Made by a program: the position numbers and the translations under genes. 64,000 bases of DNA from JAQBVV01 sp965249205 (GTDB lineage Bacteria > Acidobacteriota > Vicinamibacteria > Vicinamibacterales > UBA2999), in the NCBI GenBank assembly GCA_965249205.1, contig CBDFLL010000004.1, positions 744,001 to 808,000 of the forward strand, written 5' to 3'. The notes beneath the pieces are model-generated. The model was not told where the DNA came from. It searched no databases and worked only from the letters and a program-made list of their open reading frames with translations. Shown piece after piece: positions 1 through 7,535 of this stretch. Every line of letters begins with the position of its first letter. Position 1 is the stretch's first letter.

Positions 1-281
1 ACCGTCGGACCGCCATAGGGCATCCCGTGGATGTCAGCCACCTGGCACGCCCCTTTCAGCTCGTCGCTGTCAATGACGGCCAGCGCCTGTTCGAGCGCCG
101 CCAGCAGCTCGGGCGCGGCGGCGACCAGGTGCGCATCGGCGGCCCGGGCGAACCGTCCGCGCAGTGGCTCTGGCGGTCCGTCGACCTCAAGCCCAAGCCC
201 GCAGCTCTCGTCGTCGTACGGGCTCTTGCCGACACAGCGGTGACGGACCGTCCACGGCCCTGGCGTGTGCAACCGCCTCAT
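1..281 (-). CDS. Phage hypothetical protein, C-terminus beyond window
   Basis: 93 codons are visible from an ATG at 281 preceded by GGAGG; the gene runs off the left edge. The middle contains a short helix of the type APELLAALEQAL, common in small uncharacterised phage early proteins, followed by an Asp/Glu-rich stretch. No catalytic motif is visible and the function is not recognised. It is the leftmost visible gene of the early operon. Confidence 0.6.
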   Translation of the reverse strand, partial: MRRLHTPGPWTVRHRCVGKSPYDDESCGLGLEVDGPPEPLRGRFARAADAHLVAAAPELLAALEQALAVIDSDELKGACQVADIHGMPYGGPT

Positions 282-300
282 CCTCCGTTCACCCGCCGGA

Positions 301-501
301 TCATGGATGTCCTCCCTCCTGCGCCTCATACGCCACGCGGCAGGCGCAACGCACGAGCGCGGGCAACGGAATCGCACTGCCCGATCTCGGCGCCCGATAG
401 ACCGTCGTCCACCCGCTGCTGTTGCAGCCGTCCCGCCGGCACGGGATGAAGCGCGGGCCGGACGGAGCCGGCGCGGCACGCGGGGATCGCCCGCGCCTCA
501 T
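301..501 (-). CDS. Small Cys-containing phage protein (66 aa)
   Basis: The ATG overlaps the TGA of the upstream nuclease gene (ATGA), which decides the start. The product is basic, has four cysteines (IPCRRDGCNS and a later CAC), and ends in an acidic tail. The cysteine spacing could bind zinc, but this is not a recognised family. It is supported mainly by the perfect overlap with its neighbour and operon position. Confidence 0.5.
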   Translation of the reverse strand: MRRGRSPRAAPAPSGPRFIPCRRDGCNSSGWTTVYRAPRSGSAIPLPALVRCACRVAYEAQEGGHP

Positions 502-812
502 ACGCCCGCCCCCAGCGCGCGCCGGAGCCAGTCCCAGGTGGCTGGCGCGTGGATCTGGGCCGGCGTGACGTGGATCACCCGCCAGCCTTGCGCTGCGCCC
601 TCGCTCCACTTCTCGAAGTCCCGCAGCTGCCCCGCGCCGCGCGAGTGCTTCCCCCGCGTCCAGACGCCGCCATTGACTTCGAGCGCGATCCGTCGGTCGG
701 GCCACGCCCAGTCCCAGCGCCAGCGCCGCGGCGGGCTGAAGCGATGCTCGGCCACCGGCACCGGCAGGCCGTGCACCACGCAAAGCCGATCCACCGTGAG
801 GCTCCGCGTCAT
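498..812 (-). CDS. DUF559/Vsr-like endonuclease domain protein
   Basis: 104 residues. The core reads WRWDWAWPDRRIALEVNGG, followed by W..GKHSRGAGQLRDFEKW and GWRVIHVTP. This is the pattern of phage-borne very-short-patch-repair/DUF559 nucleases of the PD-(D/E)XK fold: Asp in WDWAWP, Glu in ALEVNGG, then a conserved G-x-H-x-R-G and D-x-E-K. It probably cuts or resolves DNA during phage replication or recombination, a role inferred from family and from its place downstream of DnaB. The start is the first ATG after the preceding gene; an in-frame extension further upstream would overlap other genes and has no family-like sequence. Confidence 0.7.
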   Translation of the reverse strand: MTRSLTVDRLCVVHGLPVPVAEHRFSPPRRWRWDWAWPDRRIALEVNGGVWTRGKHSRGAGQLRDFEKWSEGAAQGWRVIHVTPAQIHAPATWDWLRRALGAGV

Positions 813-837
813 GCCGCCTCGTACCACGCGCGCCCGG

Positions 838-1035
838 TCACGCTGACACGCCTGCCGGCGTCTGGGCGCGGCGCTCCTCCTCAAGGACCGCTGCCCGTGC
901 GTCGTGCAGCTCCCGTCGGACGTCGGCCTCGAGCGCCAGCATGTCGGCGTGCGCCACCTCCACGGACCGCCGCACGCGCTGCACCGCCTGCGCCCAGCGC
1001 ACCGCCCGTTCGAGTCGCTTCCCCGCATCGGTCAT
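838..1035 (-). CDS. Small helical phage protein (65 aa)
   Basis: The ATG overlaps the helicase TGA (ATGA). The sequence is almost wholly alpha-helical and charged (ADMLALEADVRRELHDAR), suggesting a coiled coil and possible oligomerisation. No known domain is seen. Tight coupling to dnaB could mean a helicase accessory role, but that is only positional inference. Confidence 0.6.
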   Translation of the reverse strand: MTDAGKRLERAVRWAQAVQRVRRSVEVAHADMLALEADVRRELHDARAAVLEEERRAQTPAGVSA

Positions 1036-2357
1036 CGACGGGCCTCCAGTTCCGCGAAACGGTACTGCTCGCCCCGCCACACCAGGTCCACGCTGGCCGT
1101 CGGCCCGTTGCGCTGCTTGGCGATGATGAGTTCGGCCGGCGCCGTGGCGACGACGACCCCATCGCGCGTCGGTGGCGGGCGATGAATCAGGAGCACCAGG
1201 TCCGCGTCCTGCTCGAGCGCCCCGGATTCCCGGAGGTCGCTCAGCTGCGGCCGCTTGTCGGCGCGCTCCTCCACCTTCCGGGACAGTTGGCAGAGCGCCA
1301 CCAGCGGCACGCCCAGTTCGCGGGCGACCTGTTTCAGGAGCCGCGCGGTCGCGGCCACCGCCTGTTCCCGGGACTCGGCCCGCCCGTGCTGCACCAACTG
1401 GAGGTAGTCGACGAGGATGAGCCCCAATCCGTGTTGCGCCTTGAGGCGCCGGGCGCGGCTCCGGACCTGCAGCGGGCTCACGGCGCCGCTGTCGTCGAGC
1501 CAGAAGTGCCGCTGGCTGAAGGCGGTGAGCGCGAGGCCGACCTGCGTCTGGTCGCCCGTCGAGAGCTGCCCGCACTGCAGGTGATGGCCGTCGACGTGGG
1601 CGAGGGTGGCCAGGACCCGGAAGGCCTGCTCCTGCTGGCTCATCTCGACCGAGAAGAACGCGACCGGCTGCGTCTGGGCGACATGCAGCGCCCACTGCAG
1701 GGCGAGACTCGATTTCCCGGTGCTGGGCCGCCCCGCGAGGATGACGAGCGAGCCGGGCTGCAGGCCGCGGGTGTAGTGATCCAGATCCGCGAGGCCAGTC
1801 GACACCCCGGTCACCGGCTGCCGCGCCGCGGTCAACGCCTCGAGGACCGGATAGATCTCGCGCGACATCTGCGCCGCCGATACCAGGTCGCCGAGCACCG
1901 CCTGGTGGCTGACGGCGAGCAGCGCGCGCTCGGCCTGGTCGATGAGCGCCACCGGGTCCTCCAGGTCGTAGGCGGCCGTCAGGAGGCGGTTCGCAACAGC
2001 GATGACGTCCCGGCCGGTGGCCTTCTCGCGCACGATGCGCGCGTAGTAGGCGATGTTGGTGGAGACGGGCACGCCGTCGGCCAGGGCCGTGATGTAGGCC
2101 GGGCCGCCCACCTCCTCGAGGTCGCCGGTCGTGGTGAGTGCCTCGCGCAGCGTGACGAAGTCGATCGCCTCCCCGCGCCTGAACAACCCGAGCATCGCGC
2201 TGAAGATGCGCCGGTGCGCCTCACGGTAGAACTCCTCTGGTCGCAACTGGTCGGCGACCGTGTCGAGCACCCGGCCATGCGTGACCAACACGGTCCCGAG
2301 CACCGCGCGTTCGGCCTCCAGATTGCTCGGCAGCGTCCGCTCGGCAAGGCCGGTCAT
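1032..2357 (-). CDS. dnaB: Replicative DNA helicase DnaB (phage)
   Basis: 441 aa RecA-fold hexameric helicase that unwinds DNA ahead of the phage replisome. The N-terminal DnaB domain begins at LPSNLEAERAVLG (residue 9) and includes FYREAHRRIF. The ATPase domain has Walker A GRPSTGKSS at about 209-217, a VEMS motif at about 237-240, Walker B ILVDYLQL at about 314-321, and SRKVEERADKRPQLSDLRESGALEQDAD near the end. Length is close to a normal DnaB. The start is the ATG that overlaps the TGA of the DUF1376 gene; the longer open frame upstream lacks family sequence. Together with the upstream DUF1376 protein it forms the expected replication-initiation pair. Confidence 0.95.
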   Translation of the reverse strand: MTGLAERTLPSNLEAERAVLGTVLVTHGRVLDTVADQLRPEEFYREAHRRIFSAMLGLFRRGEAIDFVTLREALTTTGDLEEVGGPAYITALADGVPVSTNIAYYARIVREKATGRDVIAVANRLLTAAYDLEDPVALIDQAERALLAVSHQAVLGDLVSAAQMSREIYPVLEALTAARQPVTGVSTGLADLDHYTRGLQPGSLVILAGRPSTGKSSLALQWALHVAQTQPVAFFSVEMSQQEQAFRVLATLAHVDGHHLQCGQLSTGDQTQVGLALTAFSQRHFWLDDSGAVSPLQVRSRARRLKAQHGLGLILVDYLQLVQHGRAESREQAVAATARLLKQVARELGVPLVALCQLSRKVEERADKRPQLSDLRESGALEQDADLVLLIHRPPPTRDGVVVATAPAELIIAKQRNGPTASVDLVWRGEQYRFAELEARR

Positions 2358-3226
2358 GGCCCGGGCCTCGCGTACTTCGCGGTGTTTCGGCGTTGTTCGC
2401 GCTCCGCCGCGCTGGGCGCCGAGGGCGGCACGGGGGCGGTGGCGGGCCACTGCTCGGCGTACCGCGCCTTCCAAAACGCGAACGGATCCCCGGGTTCGTC
2501 GTGCGCGCGCGGCCCGTCCGGCCCCCACGCGCGCTCGACCGCCAGGCACCAGTCGCGGATCTCCCGATCCGCCCCGTCATGGTGCCGACGACGGACGAAT
2601 TTGCTGAACTGACTGGCGTGCAAGCACACGCGGCCGCAATGCGCGTGCGTCCGGTGGGAGCGGTCGTGGAGGGGGGCGGAGGGACGCGCCGGGACGGTCG
2701 CCCCGTCTTCGTTGCCACGGATCACCCCCTCCGTACGTACGTTTGATACTTGATTATAGATGGTTAACTCGGAGTGGTCGTCACGAGCTCCGTCACCAGC
2801 TCCGTCACGAGCTCCGTCACGGCTTCCGTCACGGTCTCCTTGAGCGCGTTGTCGGGCAGCATTCTTCGCGGCTTTTGCGGCGGCCGCTTTCCGCCCGCGT
2901 GCCTGGTTCGCGGACGCGGCCGCCTGCGCGTACTGCCACTGGGTCCACTGCTTCTCGTTCCGGCGGTGCCCGTCATCGAGCAACGGGAAGCGCTGTTTCA
3001 CCGCCAGTCCCACAGCCCGCCAGCGCCGCAGGGGCATCTGCGCCATGCTGGCGAGCTGGTGATCGTCATCGGGCAGGGTGCAGGGCGGGCTGGACATCCA
3101 GGCGCAGAACAGCAGCCGCATGAAGGCCCCGAGTTGTTCGTTGGTCATGGCCGCGACAGACGCGCTCGACATGAAGTCGCGCACCATCACGGGCATCGAC
3201 GGGAGAAAGGTCGCCGGGTCCGTCAT
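2354..3226 (-). CDS. DUF1376-family phage replication protein
   Basis: 290 aa. The first ~100 residues fit DUF1376 (PWYVRDY-like start here VMVRDFMSSASVAAMTNEQ, then LGAFMRLLFCAWM, LPDDDHQLASMAQM and W at the expected spacing). This domain occurs at the N-terminus of phage replication-initiation proteins placed before DnaB, as here. A low-complexity Ala/Lys/Arg then Asp-Gly linker follows, and a C-terminal region with WCLAVERAWGPDG, FAFWKARYAEQW may bind the helicase or DNA. The start is the ATG overlapping the upstream TGA (ATGA). The gene lies within the leftward operon, stop overlapping dnaB. Confidence 0.8.
   Translation of the reverse strand: MTDPATFLPSMPVMVRDFMSSASVAAMTNEQLGAFMRLLFCAWMSSPPCTLPDDDHQLASMAQMPLRRWRAVGLAVKQRFPLLDDGHRRNEKQWTQWQYAQAAASANQARGRKAAAAKAAKNAARQRAQGDRDGSRDGARDGAGDGARDDHSELTIYNQVSNVRTEGVIRGNEDGATVPARPSAPLHDRSHRTHAHCGRVCLHASQFSKFVRRRHHDGADREIRDWCLAVERAWGPDGPRAHDEPGDPFAFWKARYAEQWPATAPVPPSAPSAAEREQRRNTAKYARPGP
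2781..2840. repeat. Five tandem 12-bp units inside the DUF1376 gene
   Basis: The units follow the pattern TCACGAGCTCCG; units 1 and 3 are identical and the others differ by one to five bases. In the gene frame they encode repeated Asp-Gly-Ala/Ser-Arg in the linker between the two halves of the protein. The repeat number could vary by slippage without shifting the frame, since each unit is four codons. Confidence 0.85.
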
Positions 3227-3525
3227 GACCGTCGCCAGCACGTCACCTGCAGCCCGTAGGGGCTCACCCCCACCCGCGCGGACGGTGCCACCAAACCCGC
3301 CCGCACCGCCCCGTTGCGAATCGAACACACCGATGACAGCGGCCACCCCGTCAGCCGCACCGTCTCGTGATCACTGAGGCCGTCCTCCCCTGCCTCTAAC
3401 AGCAGATCGAGATAGCGCAAGGTCTTCGTCACCCGTGTGCTGGAGGCCGCCTGCGCGGCCTGGGCGGACCGGTGACGGCTGATCGGCGTGGCACCGGCGA
3501 ACGGCAGGGACAGCGCCTCGGCCAC
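3223..3525 (-). CDS. Putative winged-helix phage protein (100 aa)
   Basis: The GTG start overlaps the upstream TAG (TAGTG) and the stop overlaps the DUF1376 start (ATGA). The sequence SDHETVRLTGWPLSSVCSIRNGAVRAGLV resembles a winged helix-turn-helix in which the second helix is SSVCSIRNGAV. Phage early regions often encode such a small DNA-binding protein next to the replication initiator. No enzymatic motif. Function not established. Confidence 0.6.
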   Translation of the reverse strand: MAEALSLPFAGATPISRHRSAQAAQAASSTRVTKTLRYLDLLLEAGEDGLSDHETVRLTGWPLSSVCSIRNGAVRAGLVAPSARVGVSPYGLQVTCWRRS

Positions 3526-3935
3526 TACGCCGCGACCTCACGGCGCAACCGGAAGGGCTCTTTGCCCGCCGGGACGATGCGACGGTTCCAGGCGAACCTG
3601 ATCGGCGTCCGGGCATCGCACCCGTCCGGCTGCAGGGCGTGGGATTCCAAGAGCCGATGGACGTCGGCACTAACCAAGAGGATGCGTTCGGGCCGGTGTC
3701 TCCACTCCGGACGCACGCGGCGCCCCGTCAAGTGGTGATGCTCGCGGCGCCGTTTGTCGTTCGGGGATTTCGGCACCAGCGGCACGCCCGTGACCTGGCA
3801 GCGGTTGTCCTCGCGGAGTTCAACGGCACGGTACGCGTGCTCGAGCTTCGCGTCGTTGGCCGTTGCTCTCCAGTGCCGCGCGACCGGGGCCGGCGTGTGC
3901 TTCGGATACGGCAACGCGGACGTGTCGATCGCCAT
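3525..3935 (-). CDS. HNH-like nuclease (phage)
   Basis: 136 aa. The middle holds RAVELREDNRCQVTGVPL, then KRRREHHHLTGR and ILLVSADVHRLLES. This is the HNH pattern: a Cys-centred beta hairpin, a His-rich motif (EHHHL) for metal and catalysis, and a final His (VHRLL). Only one clear Cys of the usual zinc pairs is present, so structural zinc may be absent. It probably nicks or cuts DNA in the phage cycle. The ATG at 3935 follows directly on the upstream TAG. Confidence 0.65.
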   Translation of the reverse strand: MAIDTSALPYPKHTPAPVARHWRATANDAKLEHAYRAVELREDNRCQVTGVPLVPKSPNDKRRREHHHLTGRRVRPEWRHRPERILLVSADVHRLLESHALQPDGCDARTPIRFAWNRRIVPAGKEPFRLRREVAA

Positions 3936-4109
3936 CTAGGAGCCCGCCTGACGCGTTGAGGCGGGTTTTGATGCCTTAGCCTTCCGAGCCGCTGCACGCT
4001 CGCTCAGTGCAGCCAGCACAGTCTTCTCGACGCTCTTGGCATACTTTACGATGATCCGAAGTTCGCAGAGCGCGTGCTTGAGTTTCTTCTCCGCGGTGAT
4101 GCGCGGCAT
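3936..4109 (-). CDS. Small basic helical phage protein (57 aa)
   Basis: The gene fits exactly between its neighbours. The product is lysine- and arginine-rich (MPRITAEKKLKHALCELR, ERAAARKAKASKPAS) and predicted helical, possibly DNA-binding. No family recognised. Confidence 0.5.
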   Translation of the reverse strand: MPRITAEKKLKHALCELRIIVKYAKSVEKTVLAALSERAAARKAKASKPASTRQAGS

Positions 4110-4112
4110 GCC

Positions 4113-4232
4113 CTACGCTCCGCCCCACGCCGCCAGGGCCACGCCGACGAATCCGCCGACCGAGAGGCAACACGCCGCAAACCCCAACACCCAGCGTGCG
4201 TCACTGTCACGACCGCAGGTTGGGCACGGCAT
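4113..4232 (-). CDS. 39-aa zinc-ribbon stub plus membrane helix
   Basis: The ATG overlaps the stop of the upstream gene (TGATG). The product starts MPCPTCGRD (a single CxxC knuckle) and continues into one hydrophobic helix WVLGFAACCLSVGGFVGVAL. Small Cys-knuckle/membrane peptides are common in phage early operons; the role is unknown. Confidence 0.5.
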   Translation of the reverse strand: MPCPTCGRDSDARWVLGFAACCLSVGGFVGVALAAWGGA

Positions 4233-4426
4233 CACGCCGCTACCCTCCGCTCCCGCAACTTGCGCGCGAACGCCCAGCGCGAGAGATAGTCCAAATGGTG
4301 TTGGCAGGTCTTCCGGTTGGGCGCCGCCGGCTGCGAGCAGAGCCGACACAGGCCCAGCCGCCACCGCGTGGCCCGCAGGTGCCGCTGATACGCGGCACTG
4401 CCCACGAGATGCACCCCGGCCGGCAT
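4232..4426 (-). CDS. Small Cys/His protein, probable zinc finger (64 aa)
   Basis: Contains CRLCSQPAAPNRKTCQHHL: two Cys pairs' worth of ligands (CxxC then CxxH) spaced as in a small zinc finger, followed by a basic tail. The ATG overlaps the stop of the nuclease gene by one base (TGATG). Likely nucleic-acid binding; function unknown. Confidence 0.6.
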   Translation of the reverse strand: MPAGVHLVGSAAYQRHLRATRWRLGLCRLCSQPAAPNRKTCQHHLDYLSRWAFARKLRERRVAA

Positions 4427-5082
4427 CAGGCCACCGCCTCGAGGCCGCCGCGCAGGGCACGCTGTCGATCGTTCAGTAGCCCGTCCAGGCCTTTGGCCGT
4501 GACGTAGTCGGTGAACGCGCGGACCAGGGCCTCGCAGTCGCGCCGGAGCGCGGCATACGGATAGAGGTTGAAACGCTCAATACCGCGGAGCGAGATGACC
4601 CCGGTGGACCGCGCTTCGTGCAGACACGCGACGTGATACGTCACGACCGCCGGCGTGAAGATGTCCGCCATGAAGCGCCACTGGCACCCGTTGGCGTATT
4701 TGTCGAAGTTGAAGGTCGAGAGCGTGGCCTTGGTTTCGATCGAGGTCGCCCCCACCAGCTGATCCGCCTTGGCGACGACGTCGTGCGCGCCATAGCGCCC
4801 GACGGCCTTGGCCTCAAAGACCGTGTGCGGCCGGTCGATCAGGGCGAGCGCGGGGGCCATCACGTCATCCCCGAGGGCGATGCCGTCGCACCGATACCCG
4901 CCGGCCACCCGGTAGCGCTCGGGCGTTTCGAGGATCTTCCCGAACGCCCCGCCGACCCGCACTTTGTGAGTCGGCACGAACACCCCGCGAATCGTCGCGA
5001 GCAGCTCGTCCTCGCTCATCCACGCCTGCTCCGGCTCCATGAAGAGCCGGAAGGATTCGAGAGTGGTGGTCGAAATGCGCAT
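4426..5082 (-). CDS. Phage PD-(D/E)XK-type nuclease
   Basis: 218 aa. A probable active site is SIETK at about 114-118, followed by FDKYANGCQWRF at about 126-137. The E-x-K plus aromatic-YxxxxQWR arrangement is that of Cas4/RecB-like phage exonucleases, with Gln of QWR as the last catalytic residue. It immediately follows the ATPase gene, and the two could form a recombination or end-processing pair (inference). The ATG at 5082 is chosen because it lies 5 bp after the ATPase stop and begins recognisable sequence; an upstream extension would overlap the ATPase. Confidence 0.65.
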   Translation of the reverse strand: MRISTTTLESFRLFMEPEQAWMSEDELLATIRGVFVPTHKVRVGGAFGKILETPERYRVAGGYRCDGIALGDDVMAPALALIDRPHTVFEAKAVGRYGAHDVVAKADQLVGATSIETKATLSTFNFDKYANGCQWRFMADIFTPAVVTYHVACLHEARSTGVISLRGIERFNLYPYAALRRDCEALVRAFTDYVTAKGLDGLLNDRQRALRGGLEAVA

Positions 5083-5087
5083 CGCCG

Positions 5088-6023
5088 CTACCCGAGCGCG
5101 CCGACCGGGTCCTCGGTCGCGGCCGGGGCCGGCGCGACGAAGGCCTTCGCCGTTGTGTCGAAGGTGAACCCTTTGGCCTTCCCGTGGTCGACCAGGAGCT
5201 TGGCGACCTGGGGCTGCAGGAGCGGCCCGAGCGTCTTGATGCGCGGGATAGCAGCGGTGCACGCGGCCGCCGTCGTGAGTGTGGCGATCTCCGCGCGCCA
5301 GGTCTCGACCTGCTGCGCGACCTGGGCACTCGCTTCACTGATGGCGCCCAGCGCGGCCCGTCCGCGGTCGAACAGGTCCGCCATGAAGGTCTGCGCCTTC
5401 CCGGGCGCGGGCACTTTGAATGGCGCCCACCCGCCCGGGTTCTTCCCGATCCACCGGTCAGTCGGGTTGAAGTCCAGGATGCGGTCCTTGCCGCTCATGT
5501 AGCCGTAAGCGACGAAGTCGGCGACCTTCATGACCTCGCCGTAGGACCCGCCCGTAATGTCCGGCCGCACGACGCGGGTATCGCCGTCCTTGTCTTCCTT
5601 GTCGTGCGCGATGAGCAGGACATCCTTGCCGAGGGTGCGCAGCTGCGCCGTCCACGCGCGGAAGCGTGTCTTGAGCAGCCCGTAGCCCTGCAACGTCGGA
5701 TTGCCCCCGGGAGCCTTCTTGGGATCGGTGACGGCGATGTCCGCCACGATGATGTCCAGGCAACGGCCGGTCGTGTCCACAACGATCGTCGCGTAGGGGT
5801 CGAGCGCCGACTGGTCTGCCGTGAGTTCGACGACGTCCTTCCAGGCGTCAATGACGAGCGTGTCGCGGCGGTTCACGGCCCGATGCGCGCCCTTGTCGAA
5901 ATCGAGCAGCAACGGGTCCTTGCAGGAATAGCCGAGCGAGGTTTTGAAGATCCCCGGCTGTCCGAAGATCATGAAGATCGGATGCTCGACGCGAATCGCG
6001 TCAGTCGCCGGTATAATGCGCAT
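5088..6023 (-). CDS. Phage AAA/RecA-like ATP-binding protein
   Basis: 311 aa. Walker A is GQPGIFKTS at 21-29 and the Walker B-like strand ATIVVDT is at 78-84; a further strand DVLLIAHDKEDKD resembles the sensor region. This matches the phage nucleotide-binding family AAA_24, usually encoded next to an exonuclease or SSB and thought to load recombination proteins. A strong ribosome-binding site AAAGGAGG precedes the ATG. The last ~100 residues are helical with a low-complexity Ala/Pro end. A hairpin lies between this gene and the preceding one. Confidence 0.8.
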   Translation of the reverse strand: MRIIPATDAIRVEHPIFMIFGQPGIFKTSLGYSCKDPLLLDFDKGAHRAVNRRDTLVIDAWKDVVELTADQSALDPYATIVVDTTGRCLDIIVADIAVTDPKKAPGGNPTLQGYGLLKTRFRAWTAQLRTLGKDVLLIAHDKEDKDGDTRVVRPDITGGSYGEVMKVADFVAYGYMSGKDRILDFNPTDRWIGKNPGGWAPFKVPAPGKAQTFMADLFDRGRAALGAISEASAQVAQQVETWRAEIATLTTAAACTAAIPRIKTLGPLLQPQVAKLLVDHGKAKGFTFDTTAKAFVAPAPAATEDPVGALG

Positions 6024-6052
6024 GATGTCAGCGCCTCCTTTGCGCTGGTGTT

Positions 6053-6087
6053 ACAGGGCCCGATGCGCGGACACGCATCGGGCCTGT
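6053..6087. other. Strong intergenic hairpin in the phage early operon
   Basis: A near-perfect stem built on GCCCGATGCG / CGCATCGGGC, extended by ACAG/CTGT, with a loop of about 6 nt. On the minus (gene) strand it is not followed by a U-tract, so it is not a classical terminator there; on the plus strand it is followed by TCTTTT and could end antisense transcription. It may protect mRNA or attenuate the operon. Confidence 0.6.
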
Positions 6088-6094
6088 CGGTCTT

Positions 6095-6313
6095 TTACAC
6101 ACCGTCAATGTCGAACAGCGGCAGTTCGCCGTCATCGCGCGCCGCCGTCCGGATGCGCGCCATCAAGCCGTCAGCCTCCTCCTGCAGTTCCTTCGTGTGG
6201 GCCTTGGCCTGCGCGACTTCGCCCAGCTTGAGACACAGGTGCCGTTCCAAGGTGGCGATCTGCGCGAACCGTTGGGCCGCGCGCTCTTGTGTGATGTTTG
6301 CTACGTCGCTCAT
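6095..6313 (-). CDS. Small coiled-coil phage protein (72 aa)
   Basis: Long helix with heptad-like spacing (RFAQIATLERHLCLKLGEVAQ, HTKELQEEADGLMARI) and an acidic tail ending LFDIDGV. GGAGAGGAGC precedes the ATG. Acidic tails of this kind in phage proteins can contact SSB or replication proteins, but there is no recognised family. The stop codon abuts the hairpin. Confidence 0.6.
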   Translation of the reverse strand: MSDVANITQERAAQRFAQIATLERHLCLKLGEVAQAKAHTKELQEEADGLMARIRTAARDDGELPLFDIDGV

Positions 6314-6325
6314 ATCGCTCCTCTC

Positions 6326-6766
6326 CTACGCCGCGGCGGCCGAGTGCCGTGCTGGCTCGGCCCTCTCCGCGTCCGGCGTCACAATCCCGTACTGCGTCAC
6401 CGCCCAGTGCCGGACGTCCTCGAGGTATTCGCGCACCTGCTCGTGACTCATGTCCGCGAGTGACACCCGCAGCTTGAGCGGATTCGGTTCGGGCTTGAGC
6501 CCGCGCAGCTCGCGCATGATCGCGTCATGTACATCCTCCACTTCGTAGACCCGGTAGCCCAGCTCGTCCGCGATCACCGGGTAGAGCACGCCGAACAGGT
6601 ACCCGAGCTGCGAGGAGGACTTCCGCCGCGTGGCGAGTTTCACCGTGATCCGCACCGGCCGGCCCTTCAGCCGACGGAGCCAGCCGCGAAACAGATCAAT
6701 CGAGGTCAGGTGCAGGGCGCCGTGCGCGTCCACGACGCCGGACCAGACCGGGATGGGGGCGCTCAT
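6326..6766 (-). CDS. Phage conserved protein, NinB-like
   Basis: 146 aa. The pattern RRKSSSQLGYLFGVLYPVIADELGY, then a helical Glu/Asp region, then VSLADMSHEQVREYLEDVRHWAVTQYGIVTP matches a widespread phage early family with R-S-x-x-Q near the N-terminus and a final Y-x-E-x-V-R-x-W motif; the fold is thought to be related to the recombination protein NinB. Role in DNA recombination is inferred. The ATG overlaps the stop of the upstream membrane gene (ATGA). Confidence 0.55.
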   Translation of the reverse strand: MSAPIPVWSGVVDAHGALHLTSIDLFRGWLRRLKGRPVRITVKLATRRKSSSQLGYLFGVLYPVIADELGYRVYEVEDVHDAIMRELRGLKPEPNPLKLRVSLADMSHEQVREYLEDVRHWAVTQYGIVTPDAERAEPARHSAAAA

Positions 6767-6972
6767 GGCACCTCCTGCGGGCTGGACGCAGACGCGCGTG
6801 CGCGCTGGCGGCGCCACCGGGCCGACATCTGATCGCGCCGCGTCATGTGGGCCTGCCAGCCGCTTGTGATCCACCGGCGCAGCCCGTCGGCCAGCACCAG
6901 CCCGCCGAGCCCGGCGACCCACAGCAGCACCACGACGTCGAGCGGTTCCGCGTGCAGCCAGGACGGACCCAC
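6763..6972 (-). CDS. Small membrane protein (69 aa)
   Basis: The GTG shares a base with the TAG of the preceding 32-codon gene (TAGTG) and the stop overlaps the next ATG. One hydrophobic segment (VVVLLWVAGLGGLVLADGL) is followed by a strongly basic tail (RRDQMSARWRRQRARA). Unknown function; orientation probably N-out, C-in by the positive-inside rule. Confidence 0.5.
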   Translation of the reverse strand: MGPSWLHAEPLDVVVLLWVAGLGGLVLADGLRRWITSGWQAHMTRRDQMSARWRRQRARASASSPQEVP

Positions 6973-7070
6973 TACCAGCCCCTCCCCCACGCCACCAGCG
7001 GCCAGACCCGCCAGGCGCACGCGAGGATCACCGCGAGGCACACCAGCAGGACGAGCCGCACGGGCGTCAT
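6972..7070 (-). CDS. 32-aa single-helix membrane peptide
   Basis: Start ATG overlaps the TGA of the excisionase-like gene (ATGA). The peptide is one hydrophobic helix (VRLVLLVCLAVILACAW) with a Trp-rich end. The overlap chain with both neighbours supports translation; function unknown. Confidence 0.45.
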   Translation of the reverse strand: MTPVRLVLLVCLAVILACAWRVWPLVAWGRGW

Positions 7071-7402
7071 GCCGGCGCCTCACCCTCATCGCGTTGCCGT
7101 TGCACGTCCGTCACCAGCTGCGTGCCAACGGCGGCGACTCGGAGCTTCCGACCGGCACGAGCCATCGTCCGCGCGGTACGCTTCGCCTGTCGGCCGAATT
7201 CCTGGATGTTGCCTTCGGCGTACCGCTGCACCGTCGCCCTCGGCCACATCCGATCCAGATCTGGGGGCGGGAACAGGTGCCTTTTAATGCGGAGGTAGAG
7301 CGTCGAGCGGTCGCAGCGCAACACGTGGGCAACGTCCGCGCGCGTCATGCGCAGGGGCCACTGCGTCGGGTCGTGCAGCGGGAGTGTGGAGCGAGGGGTC
7401 AC
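7067..7402 (-). CDS. Excisionase-like helix-turn-helix protein
   Basis: 111 aa. MTRADVAHVLRCDRSTLYLRIKRHLFPPPDLDRMWPRATVQRYAEG has the layout of MerR/AlpA-type excisionases: a helix-turn-helix ending in a wing with P-P-P and W-P-R, then a recognition of the C-terminal helix. The tail is basic. It probably bends attachment DNA or regulates early genes (inferred). The GTG start overlaps a tiny upstream frame (GTGA). Confidence 0.6.
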   Translation of the reverse strand: MTPRSTLPLHDPTQWPLRMTRADVAHVLRCDRSTLYLRIKRHLFPPPDLDRMWPRATVQRYAEGNIQEFGRQAKRTARTMARAGRKLRVAAVGTQLVTDVQRQRDEGEAPA

Positions 7403-7455
7403 GCGGCCCCTCCGAGCAGGGTCATCGCGTCAGGCTTCCACACCTGGGCGGTCAT
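7399..7455 (-). CDS. 18-codon frame chained by overlaps
   Basis: ATG at 7455 overlaps the TGA of the frame above (ATGA) and its own TGA overlaps the GTG of the excisionase-like gene (GTGA). No similarity can be judged at this length. It may serve only translational coupling. Confidence 0.3.
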   Translation of the reverse strand: MTAQVWKPDAMTLLGGAA

Positions 7456-7526
7456 CGCGCGACACTCCGCAGTGCCGGCGGCGGCTGCTCACCAGCCGCA
7501 GCGCGTTCGGCGTACTTCGCCTCCAC
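7452..7526 (-). CDS. 24-codon frame after the CII-like gene
   Basis: Begins with GTG 9 bp after the CII-like TAA, and its TGA overlaps the next ATG. Composition is Ala/Pro/Arg-rich. Support is only the chain of overlaps. Confidence 0.3.
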   Translation of the reverse strand: MEAKYAERAAAGEQPPPALRSVAR

Positions 7527-7535
7527 GTACGCGAC

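Noticed and set aside
549..2612. 687-codon plus-strand frame opposite dnaB
   Set aside because: Shadow of the helicase gene; no conserved motif, and dnaB motifs on the minus strand are unmistakable.
2781..2840. Tandem 12-bp repeats considered as a CRISPR or iteron array
   Set aside because: Units are contiguous with no spacers and lie in coding sequence, encoding an Asp-Gly linker; a replication origin of the iteron type cannot be excluded but has no other support.
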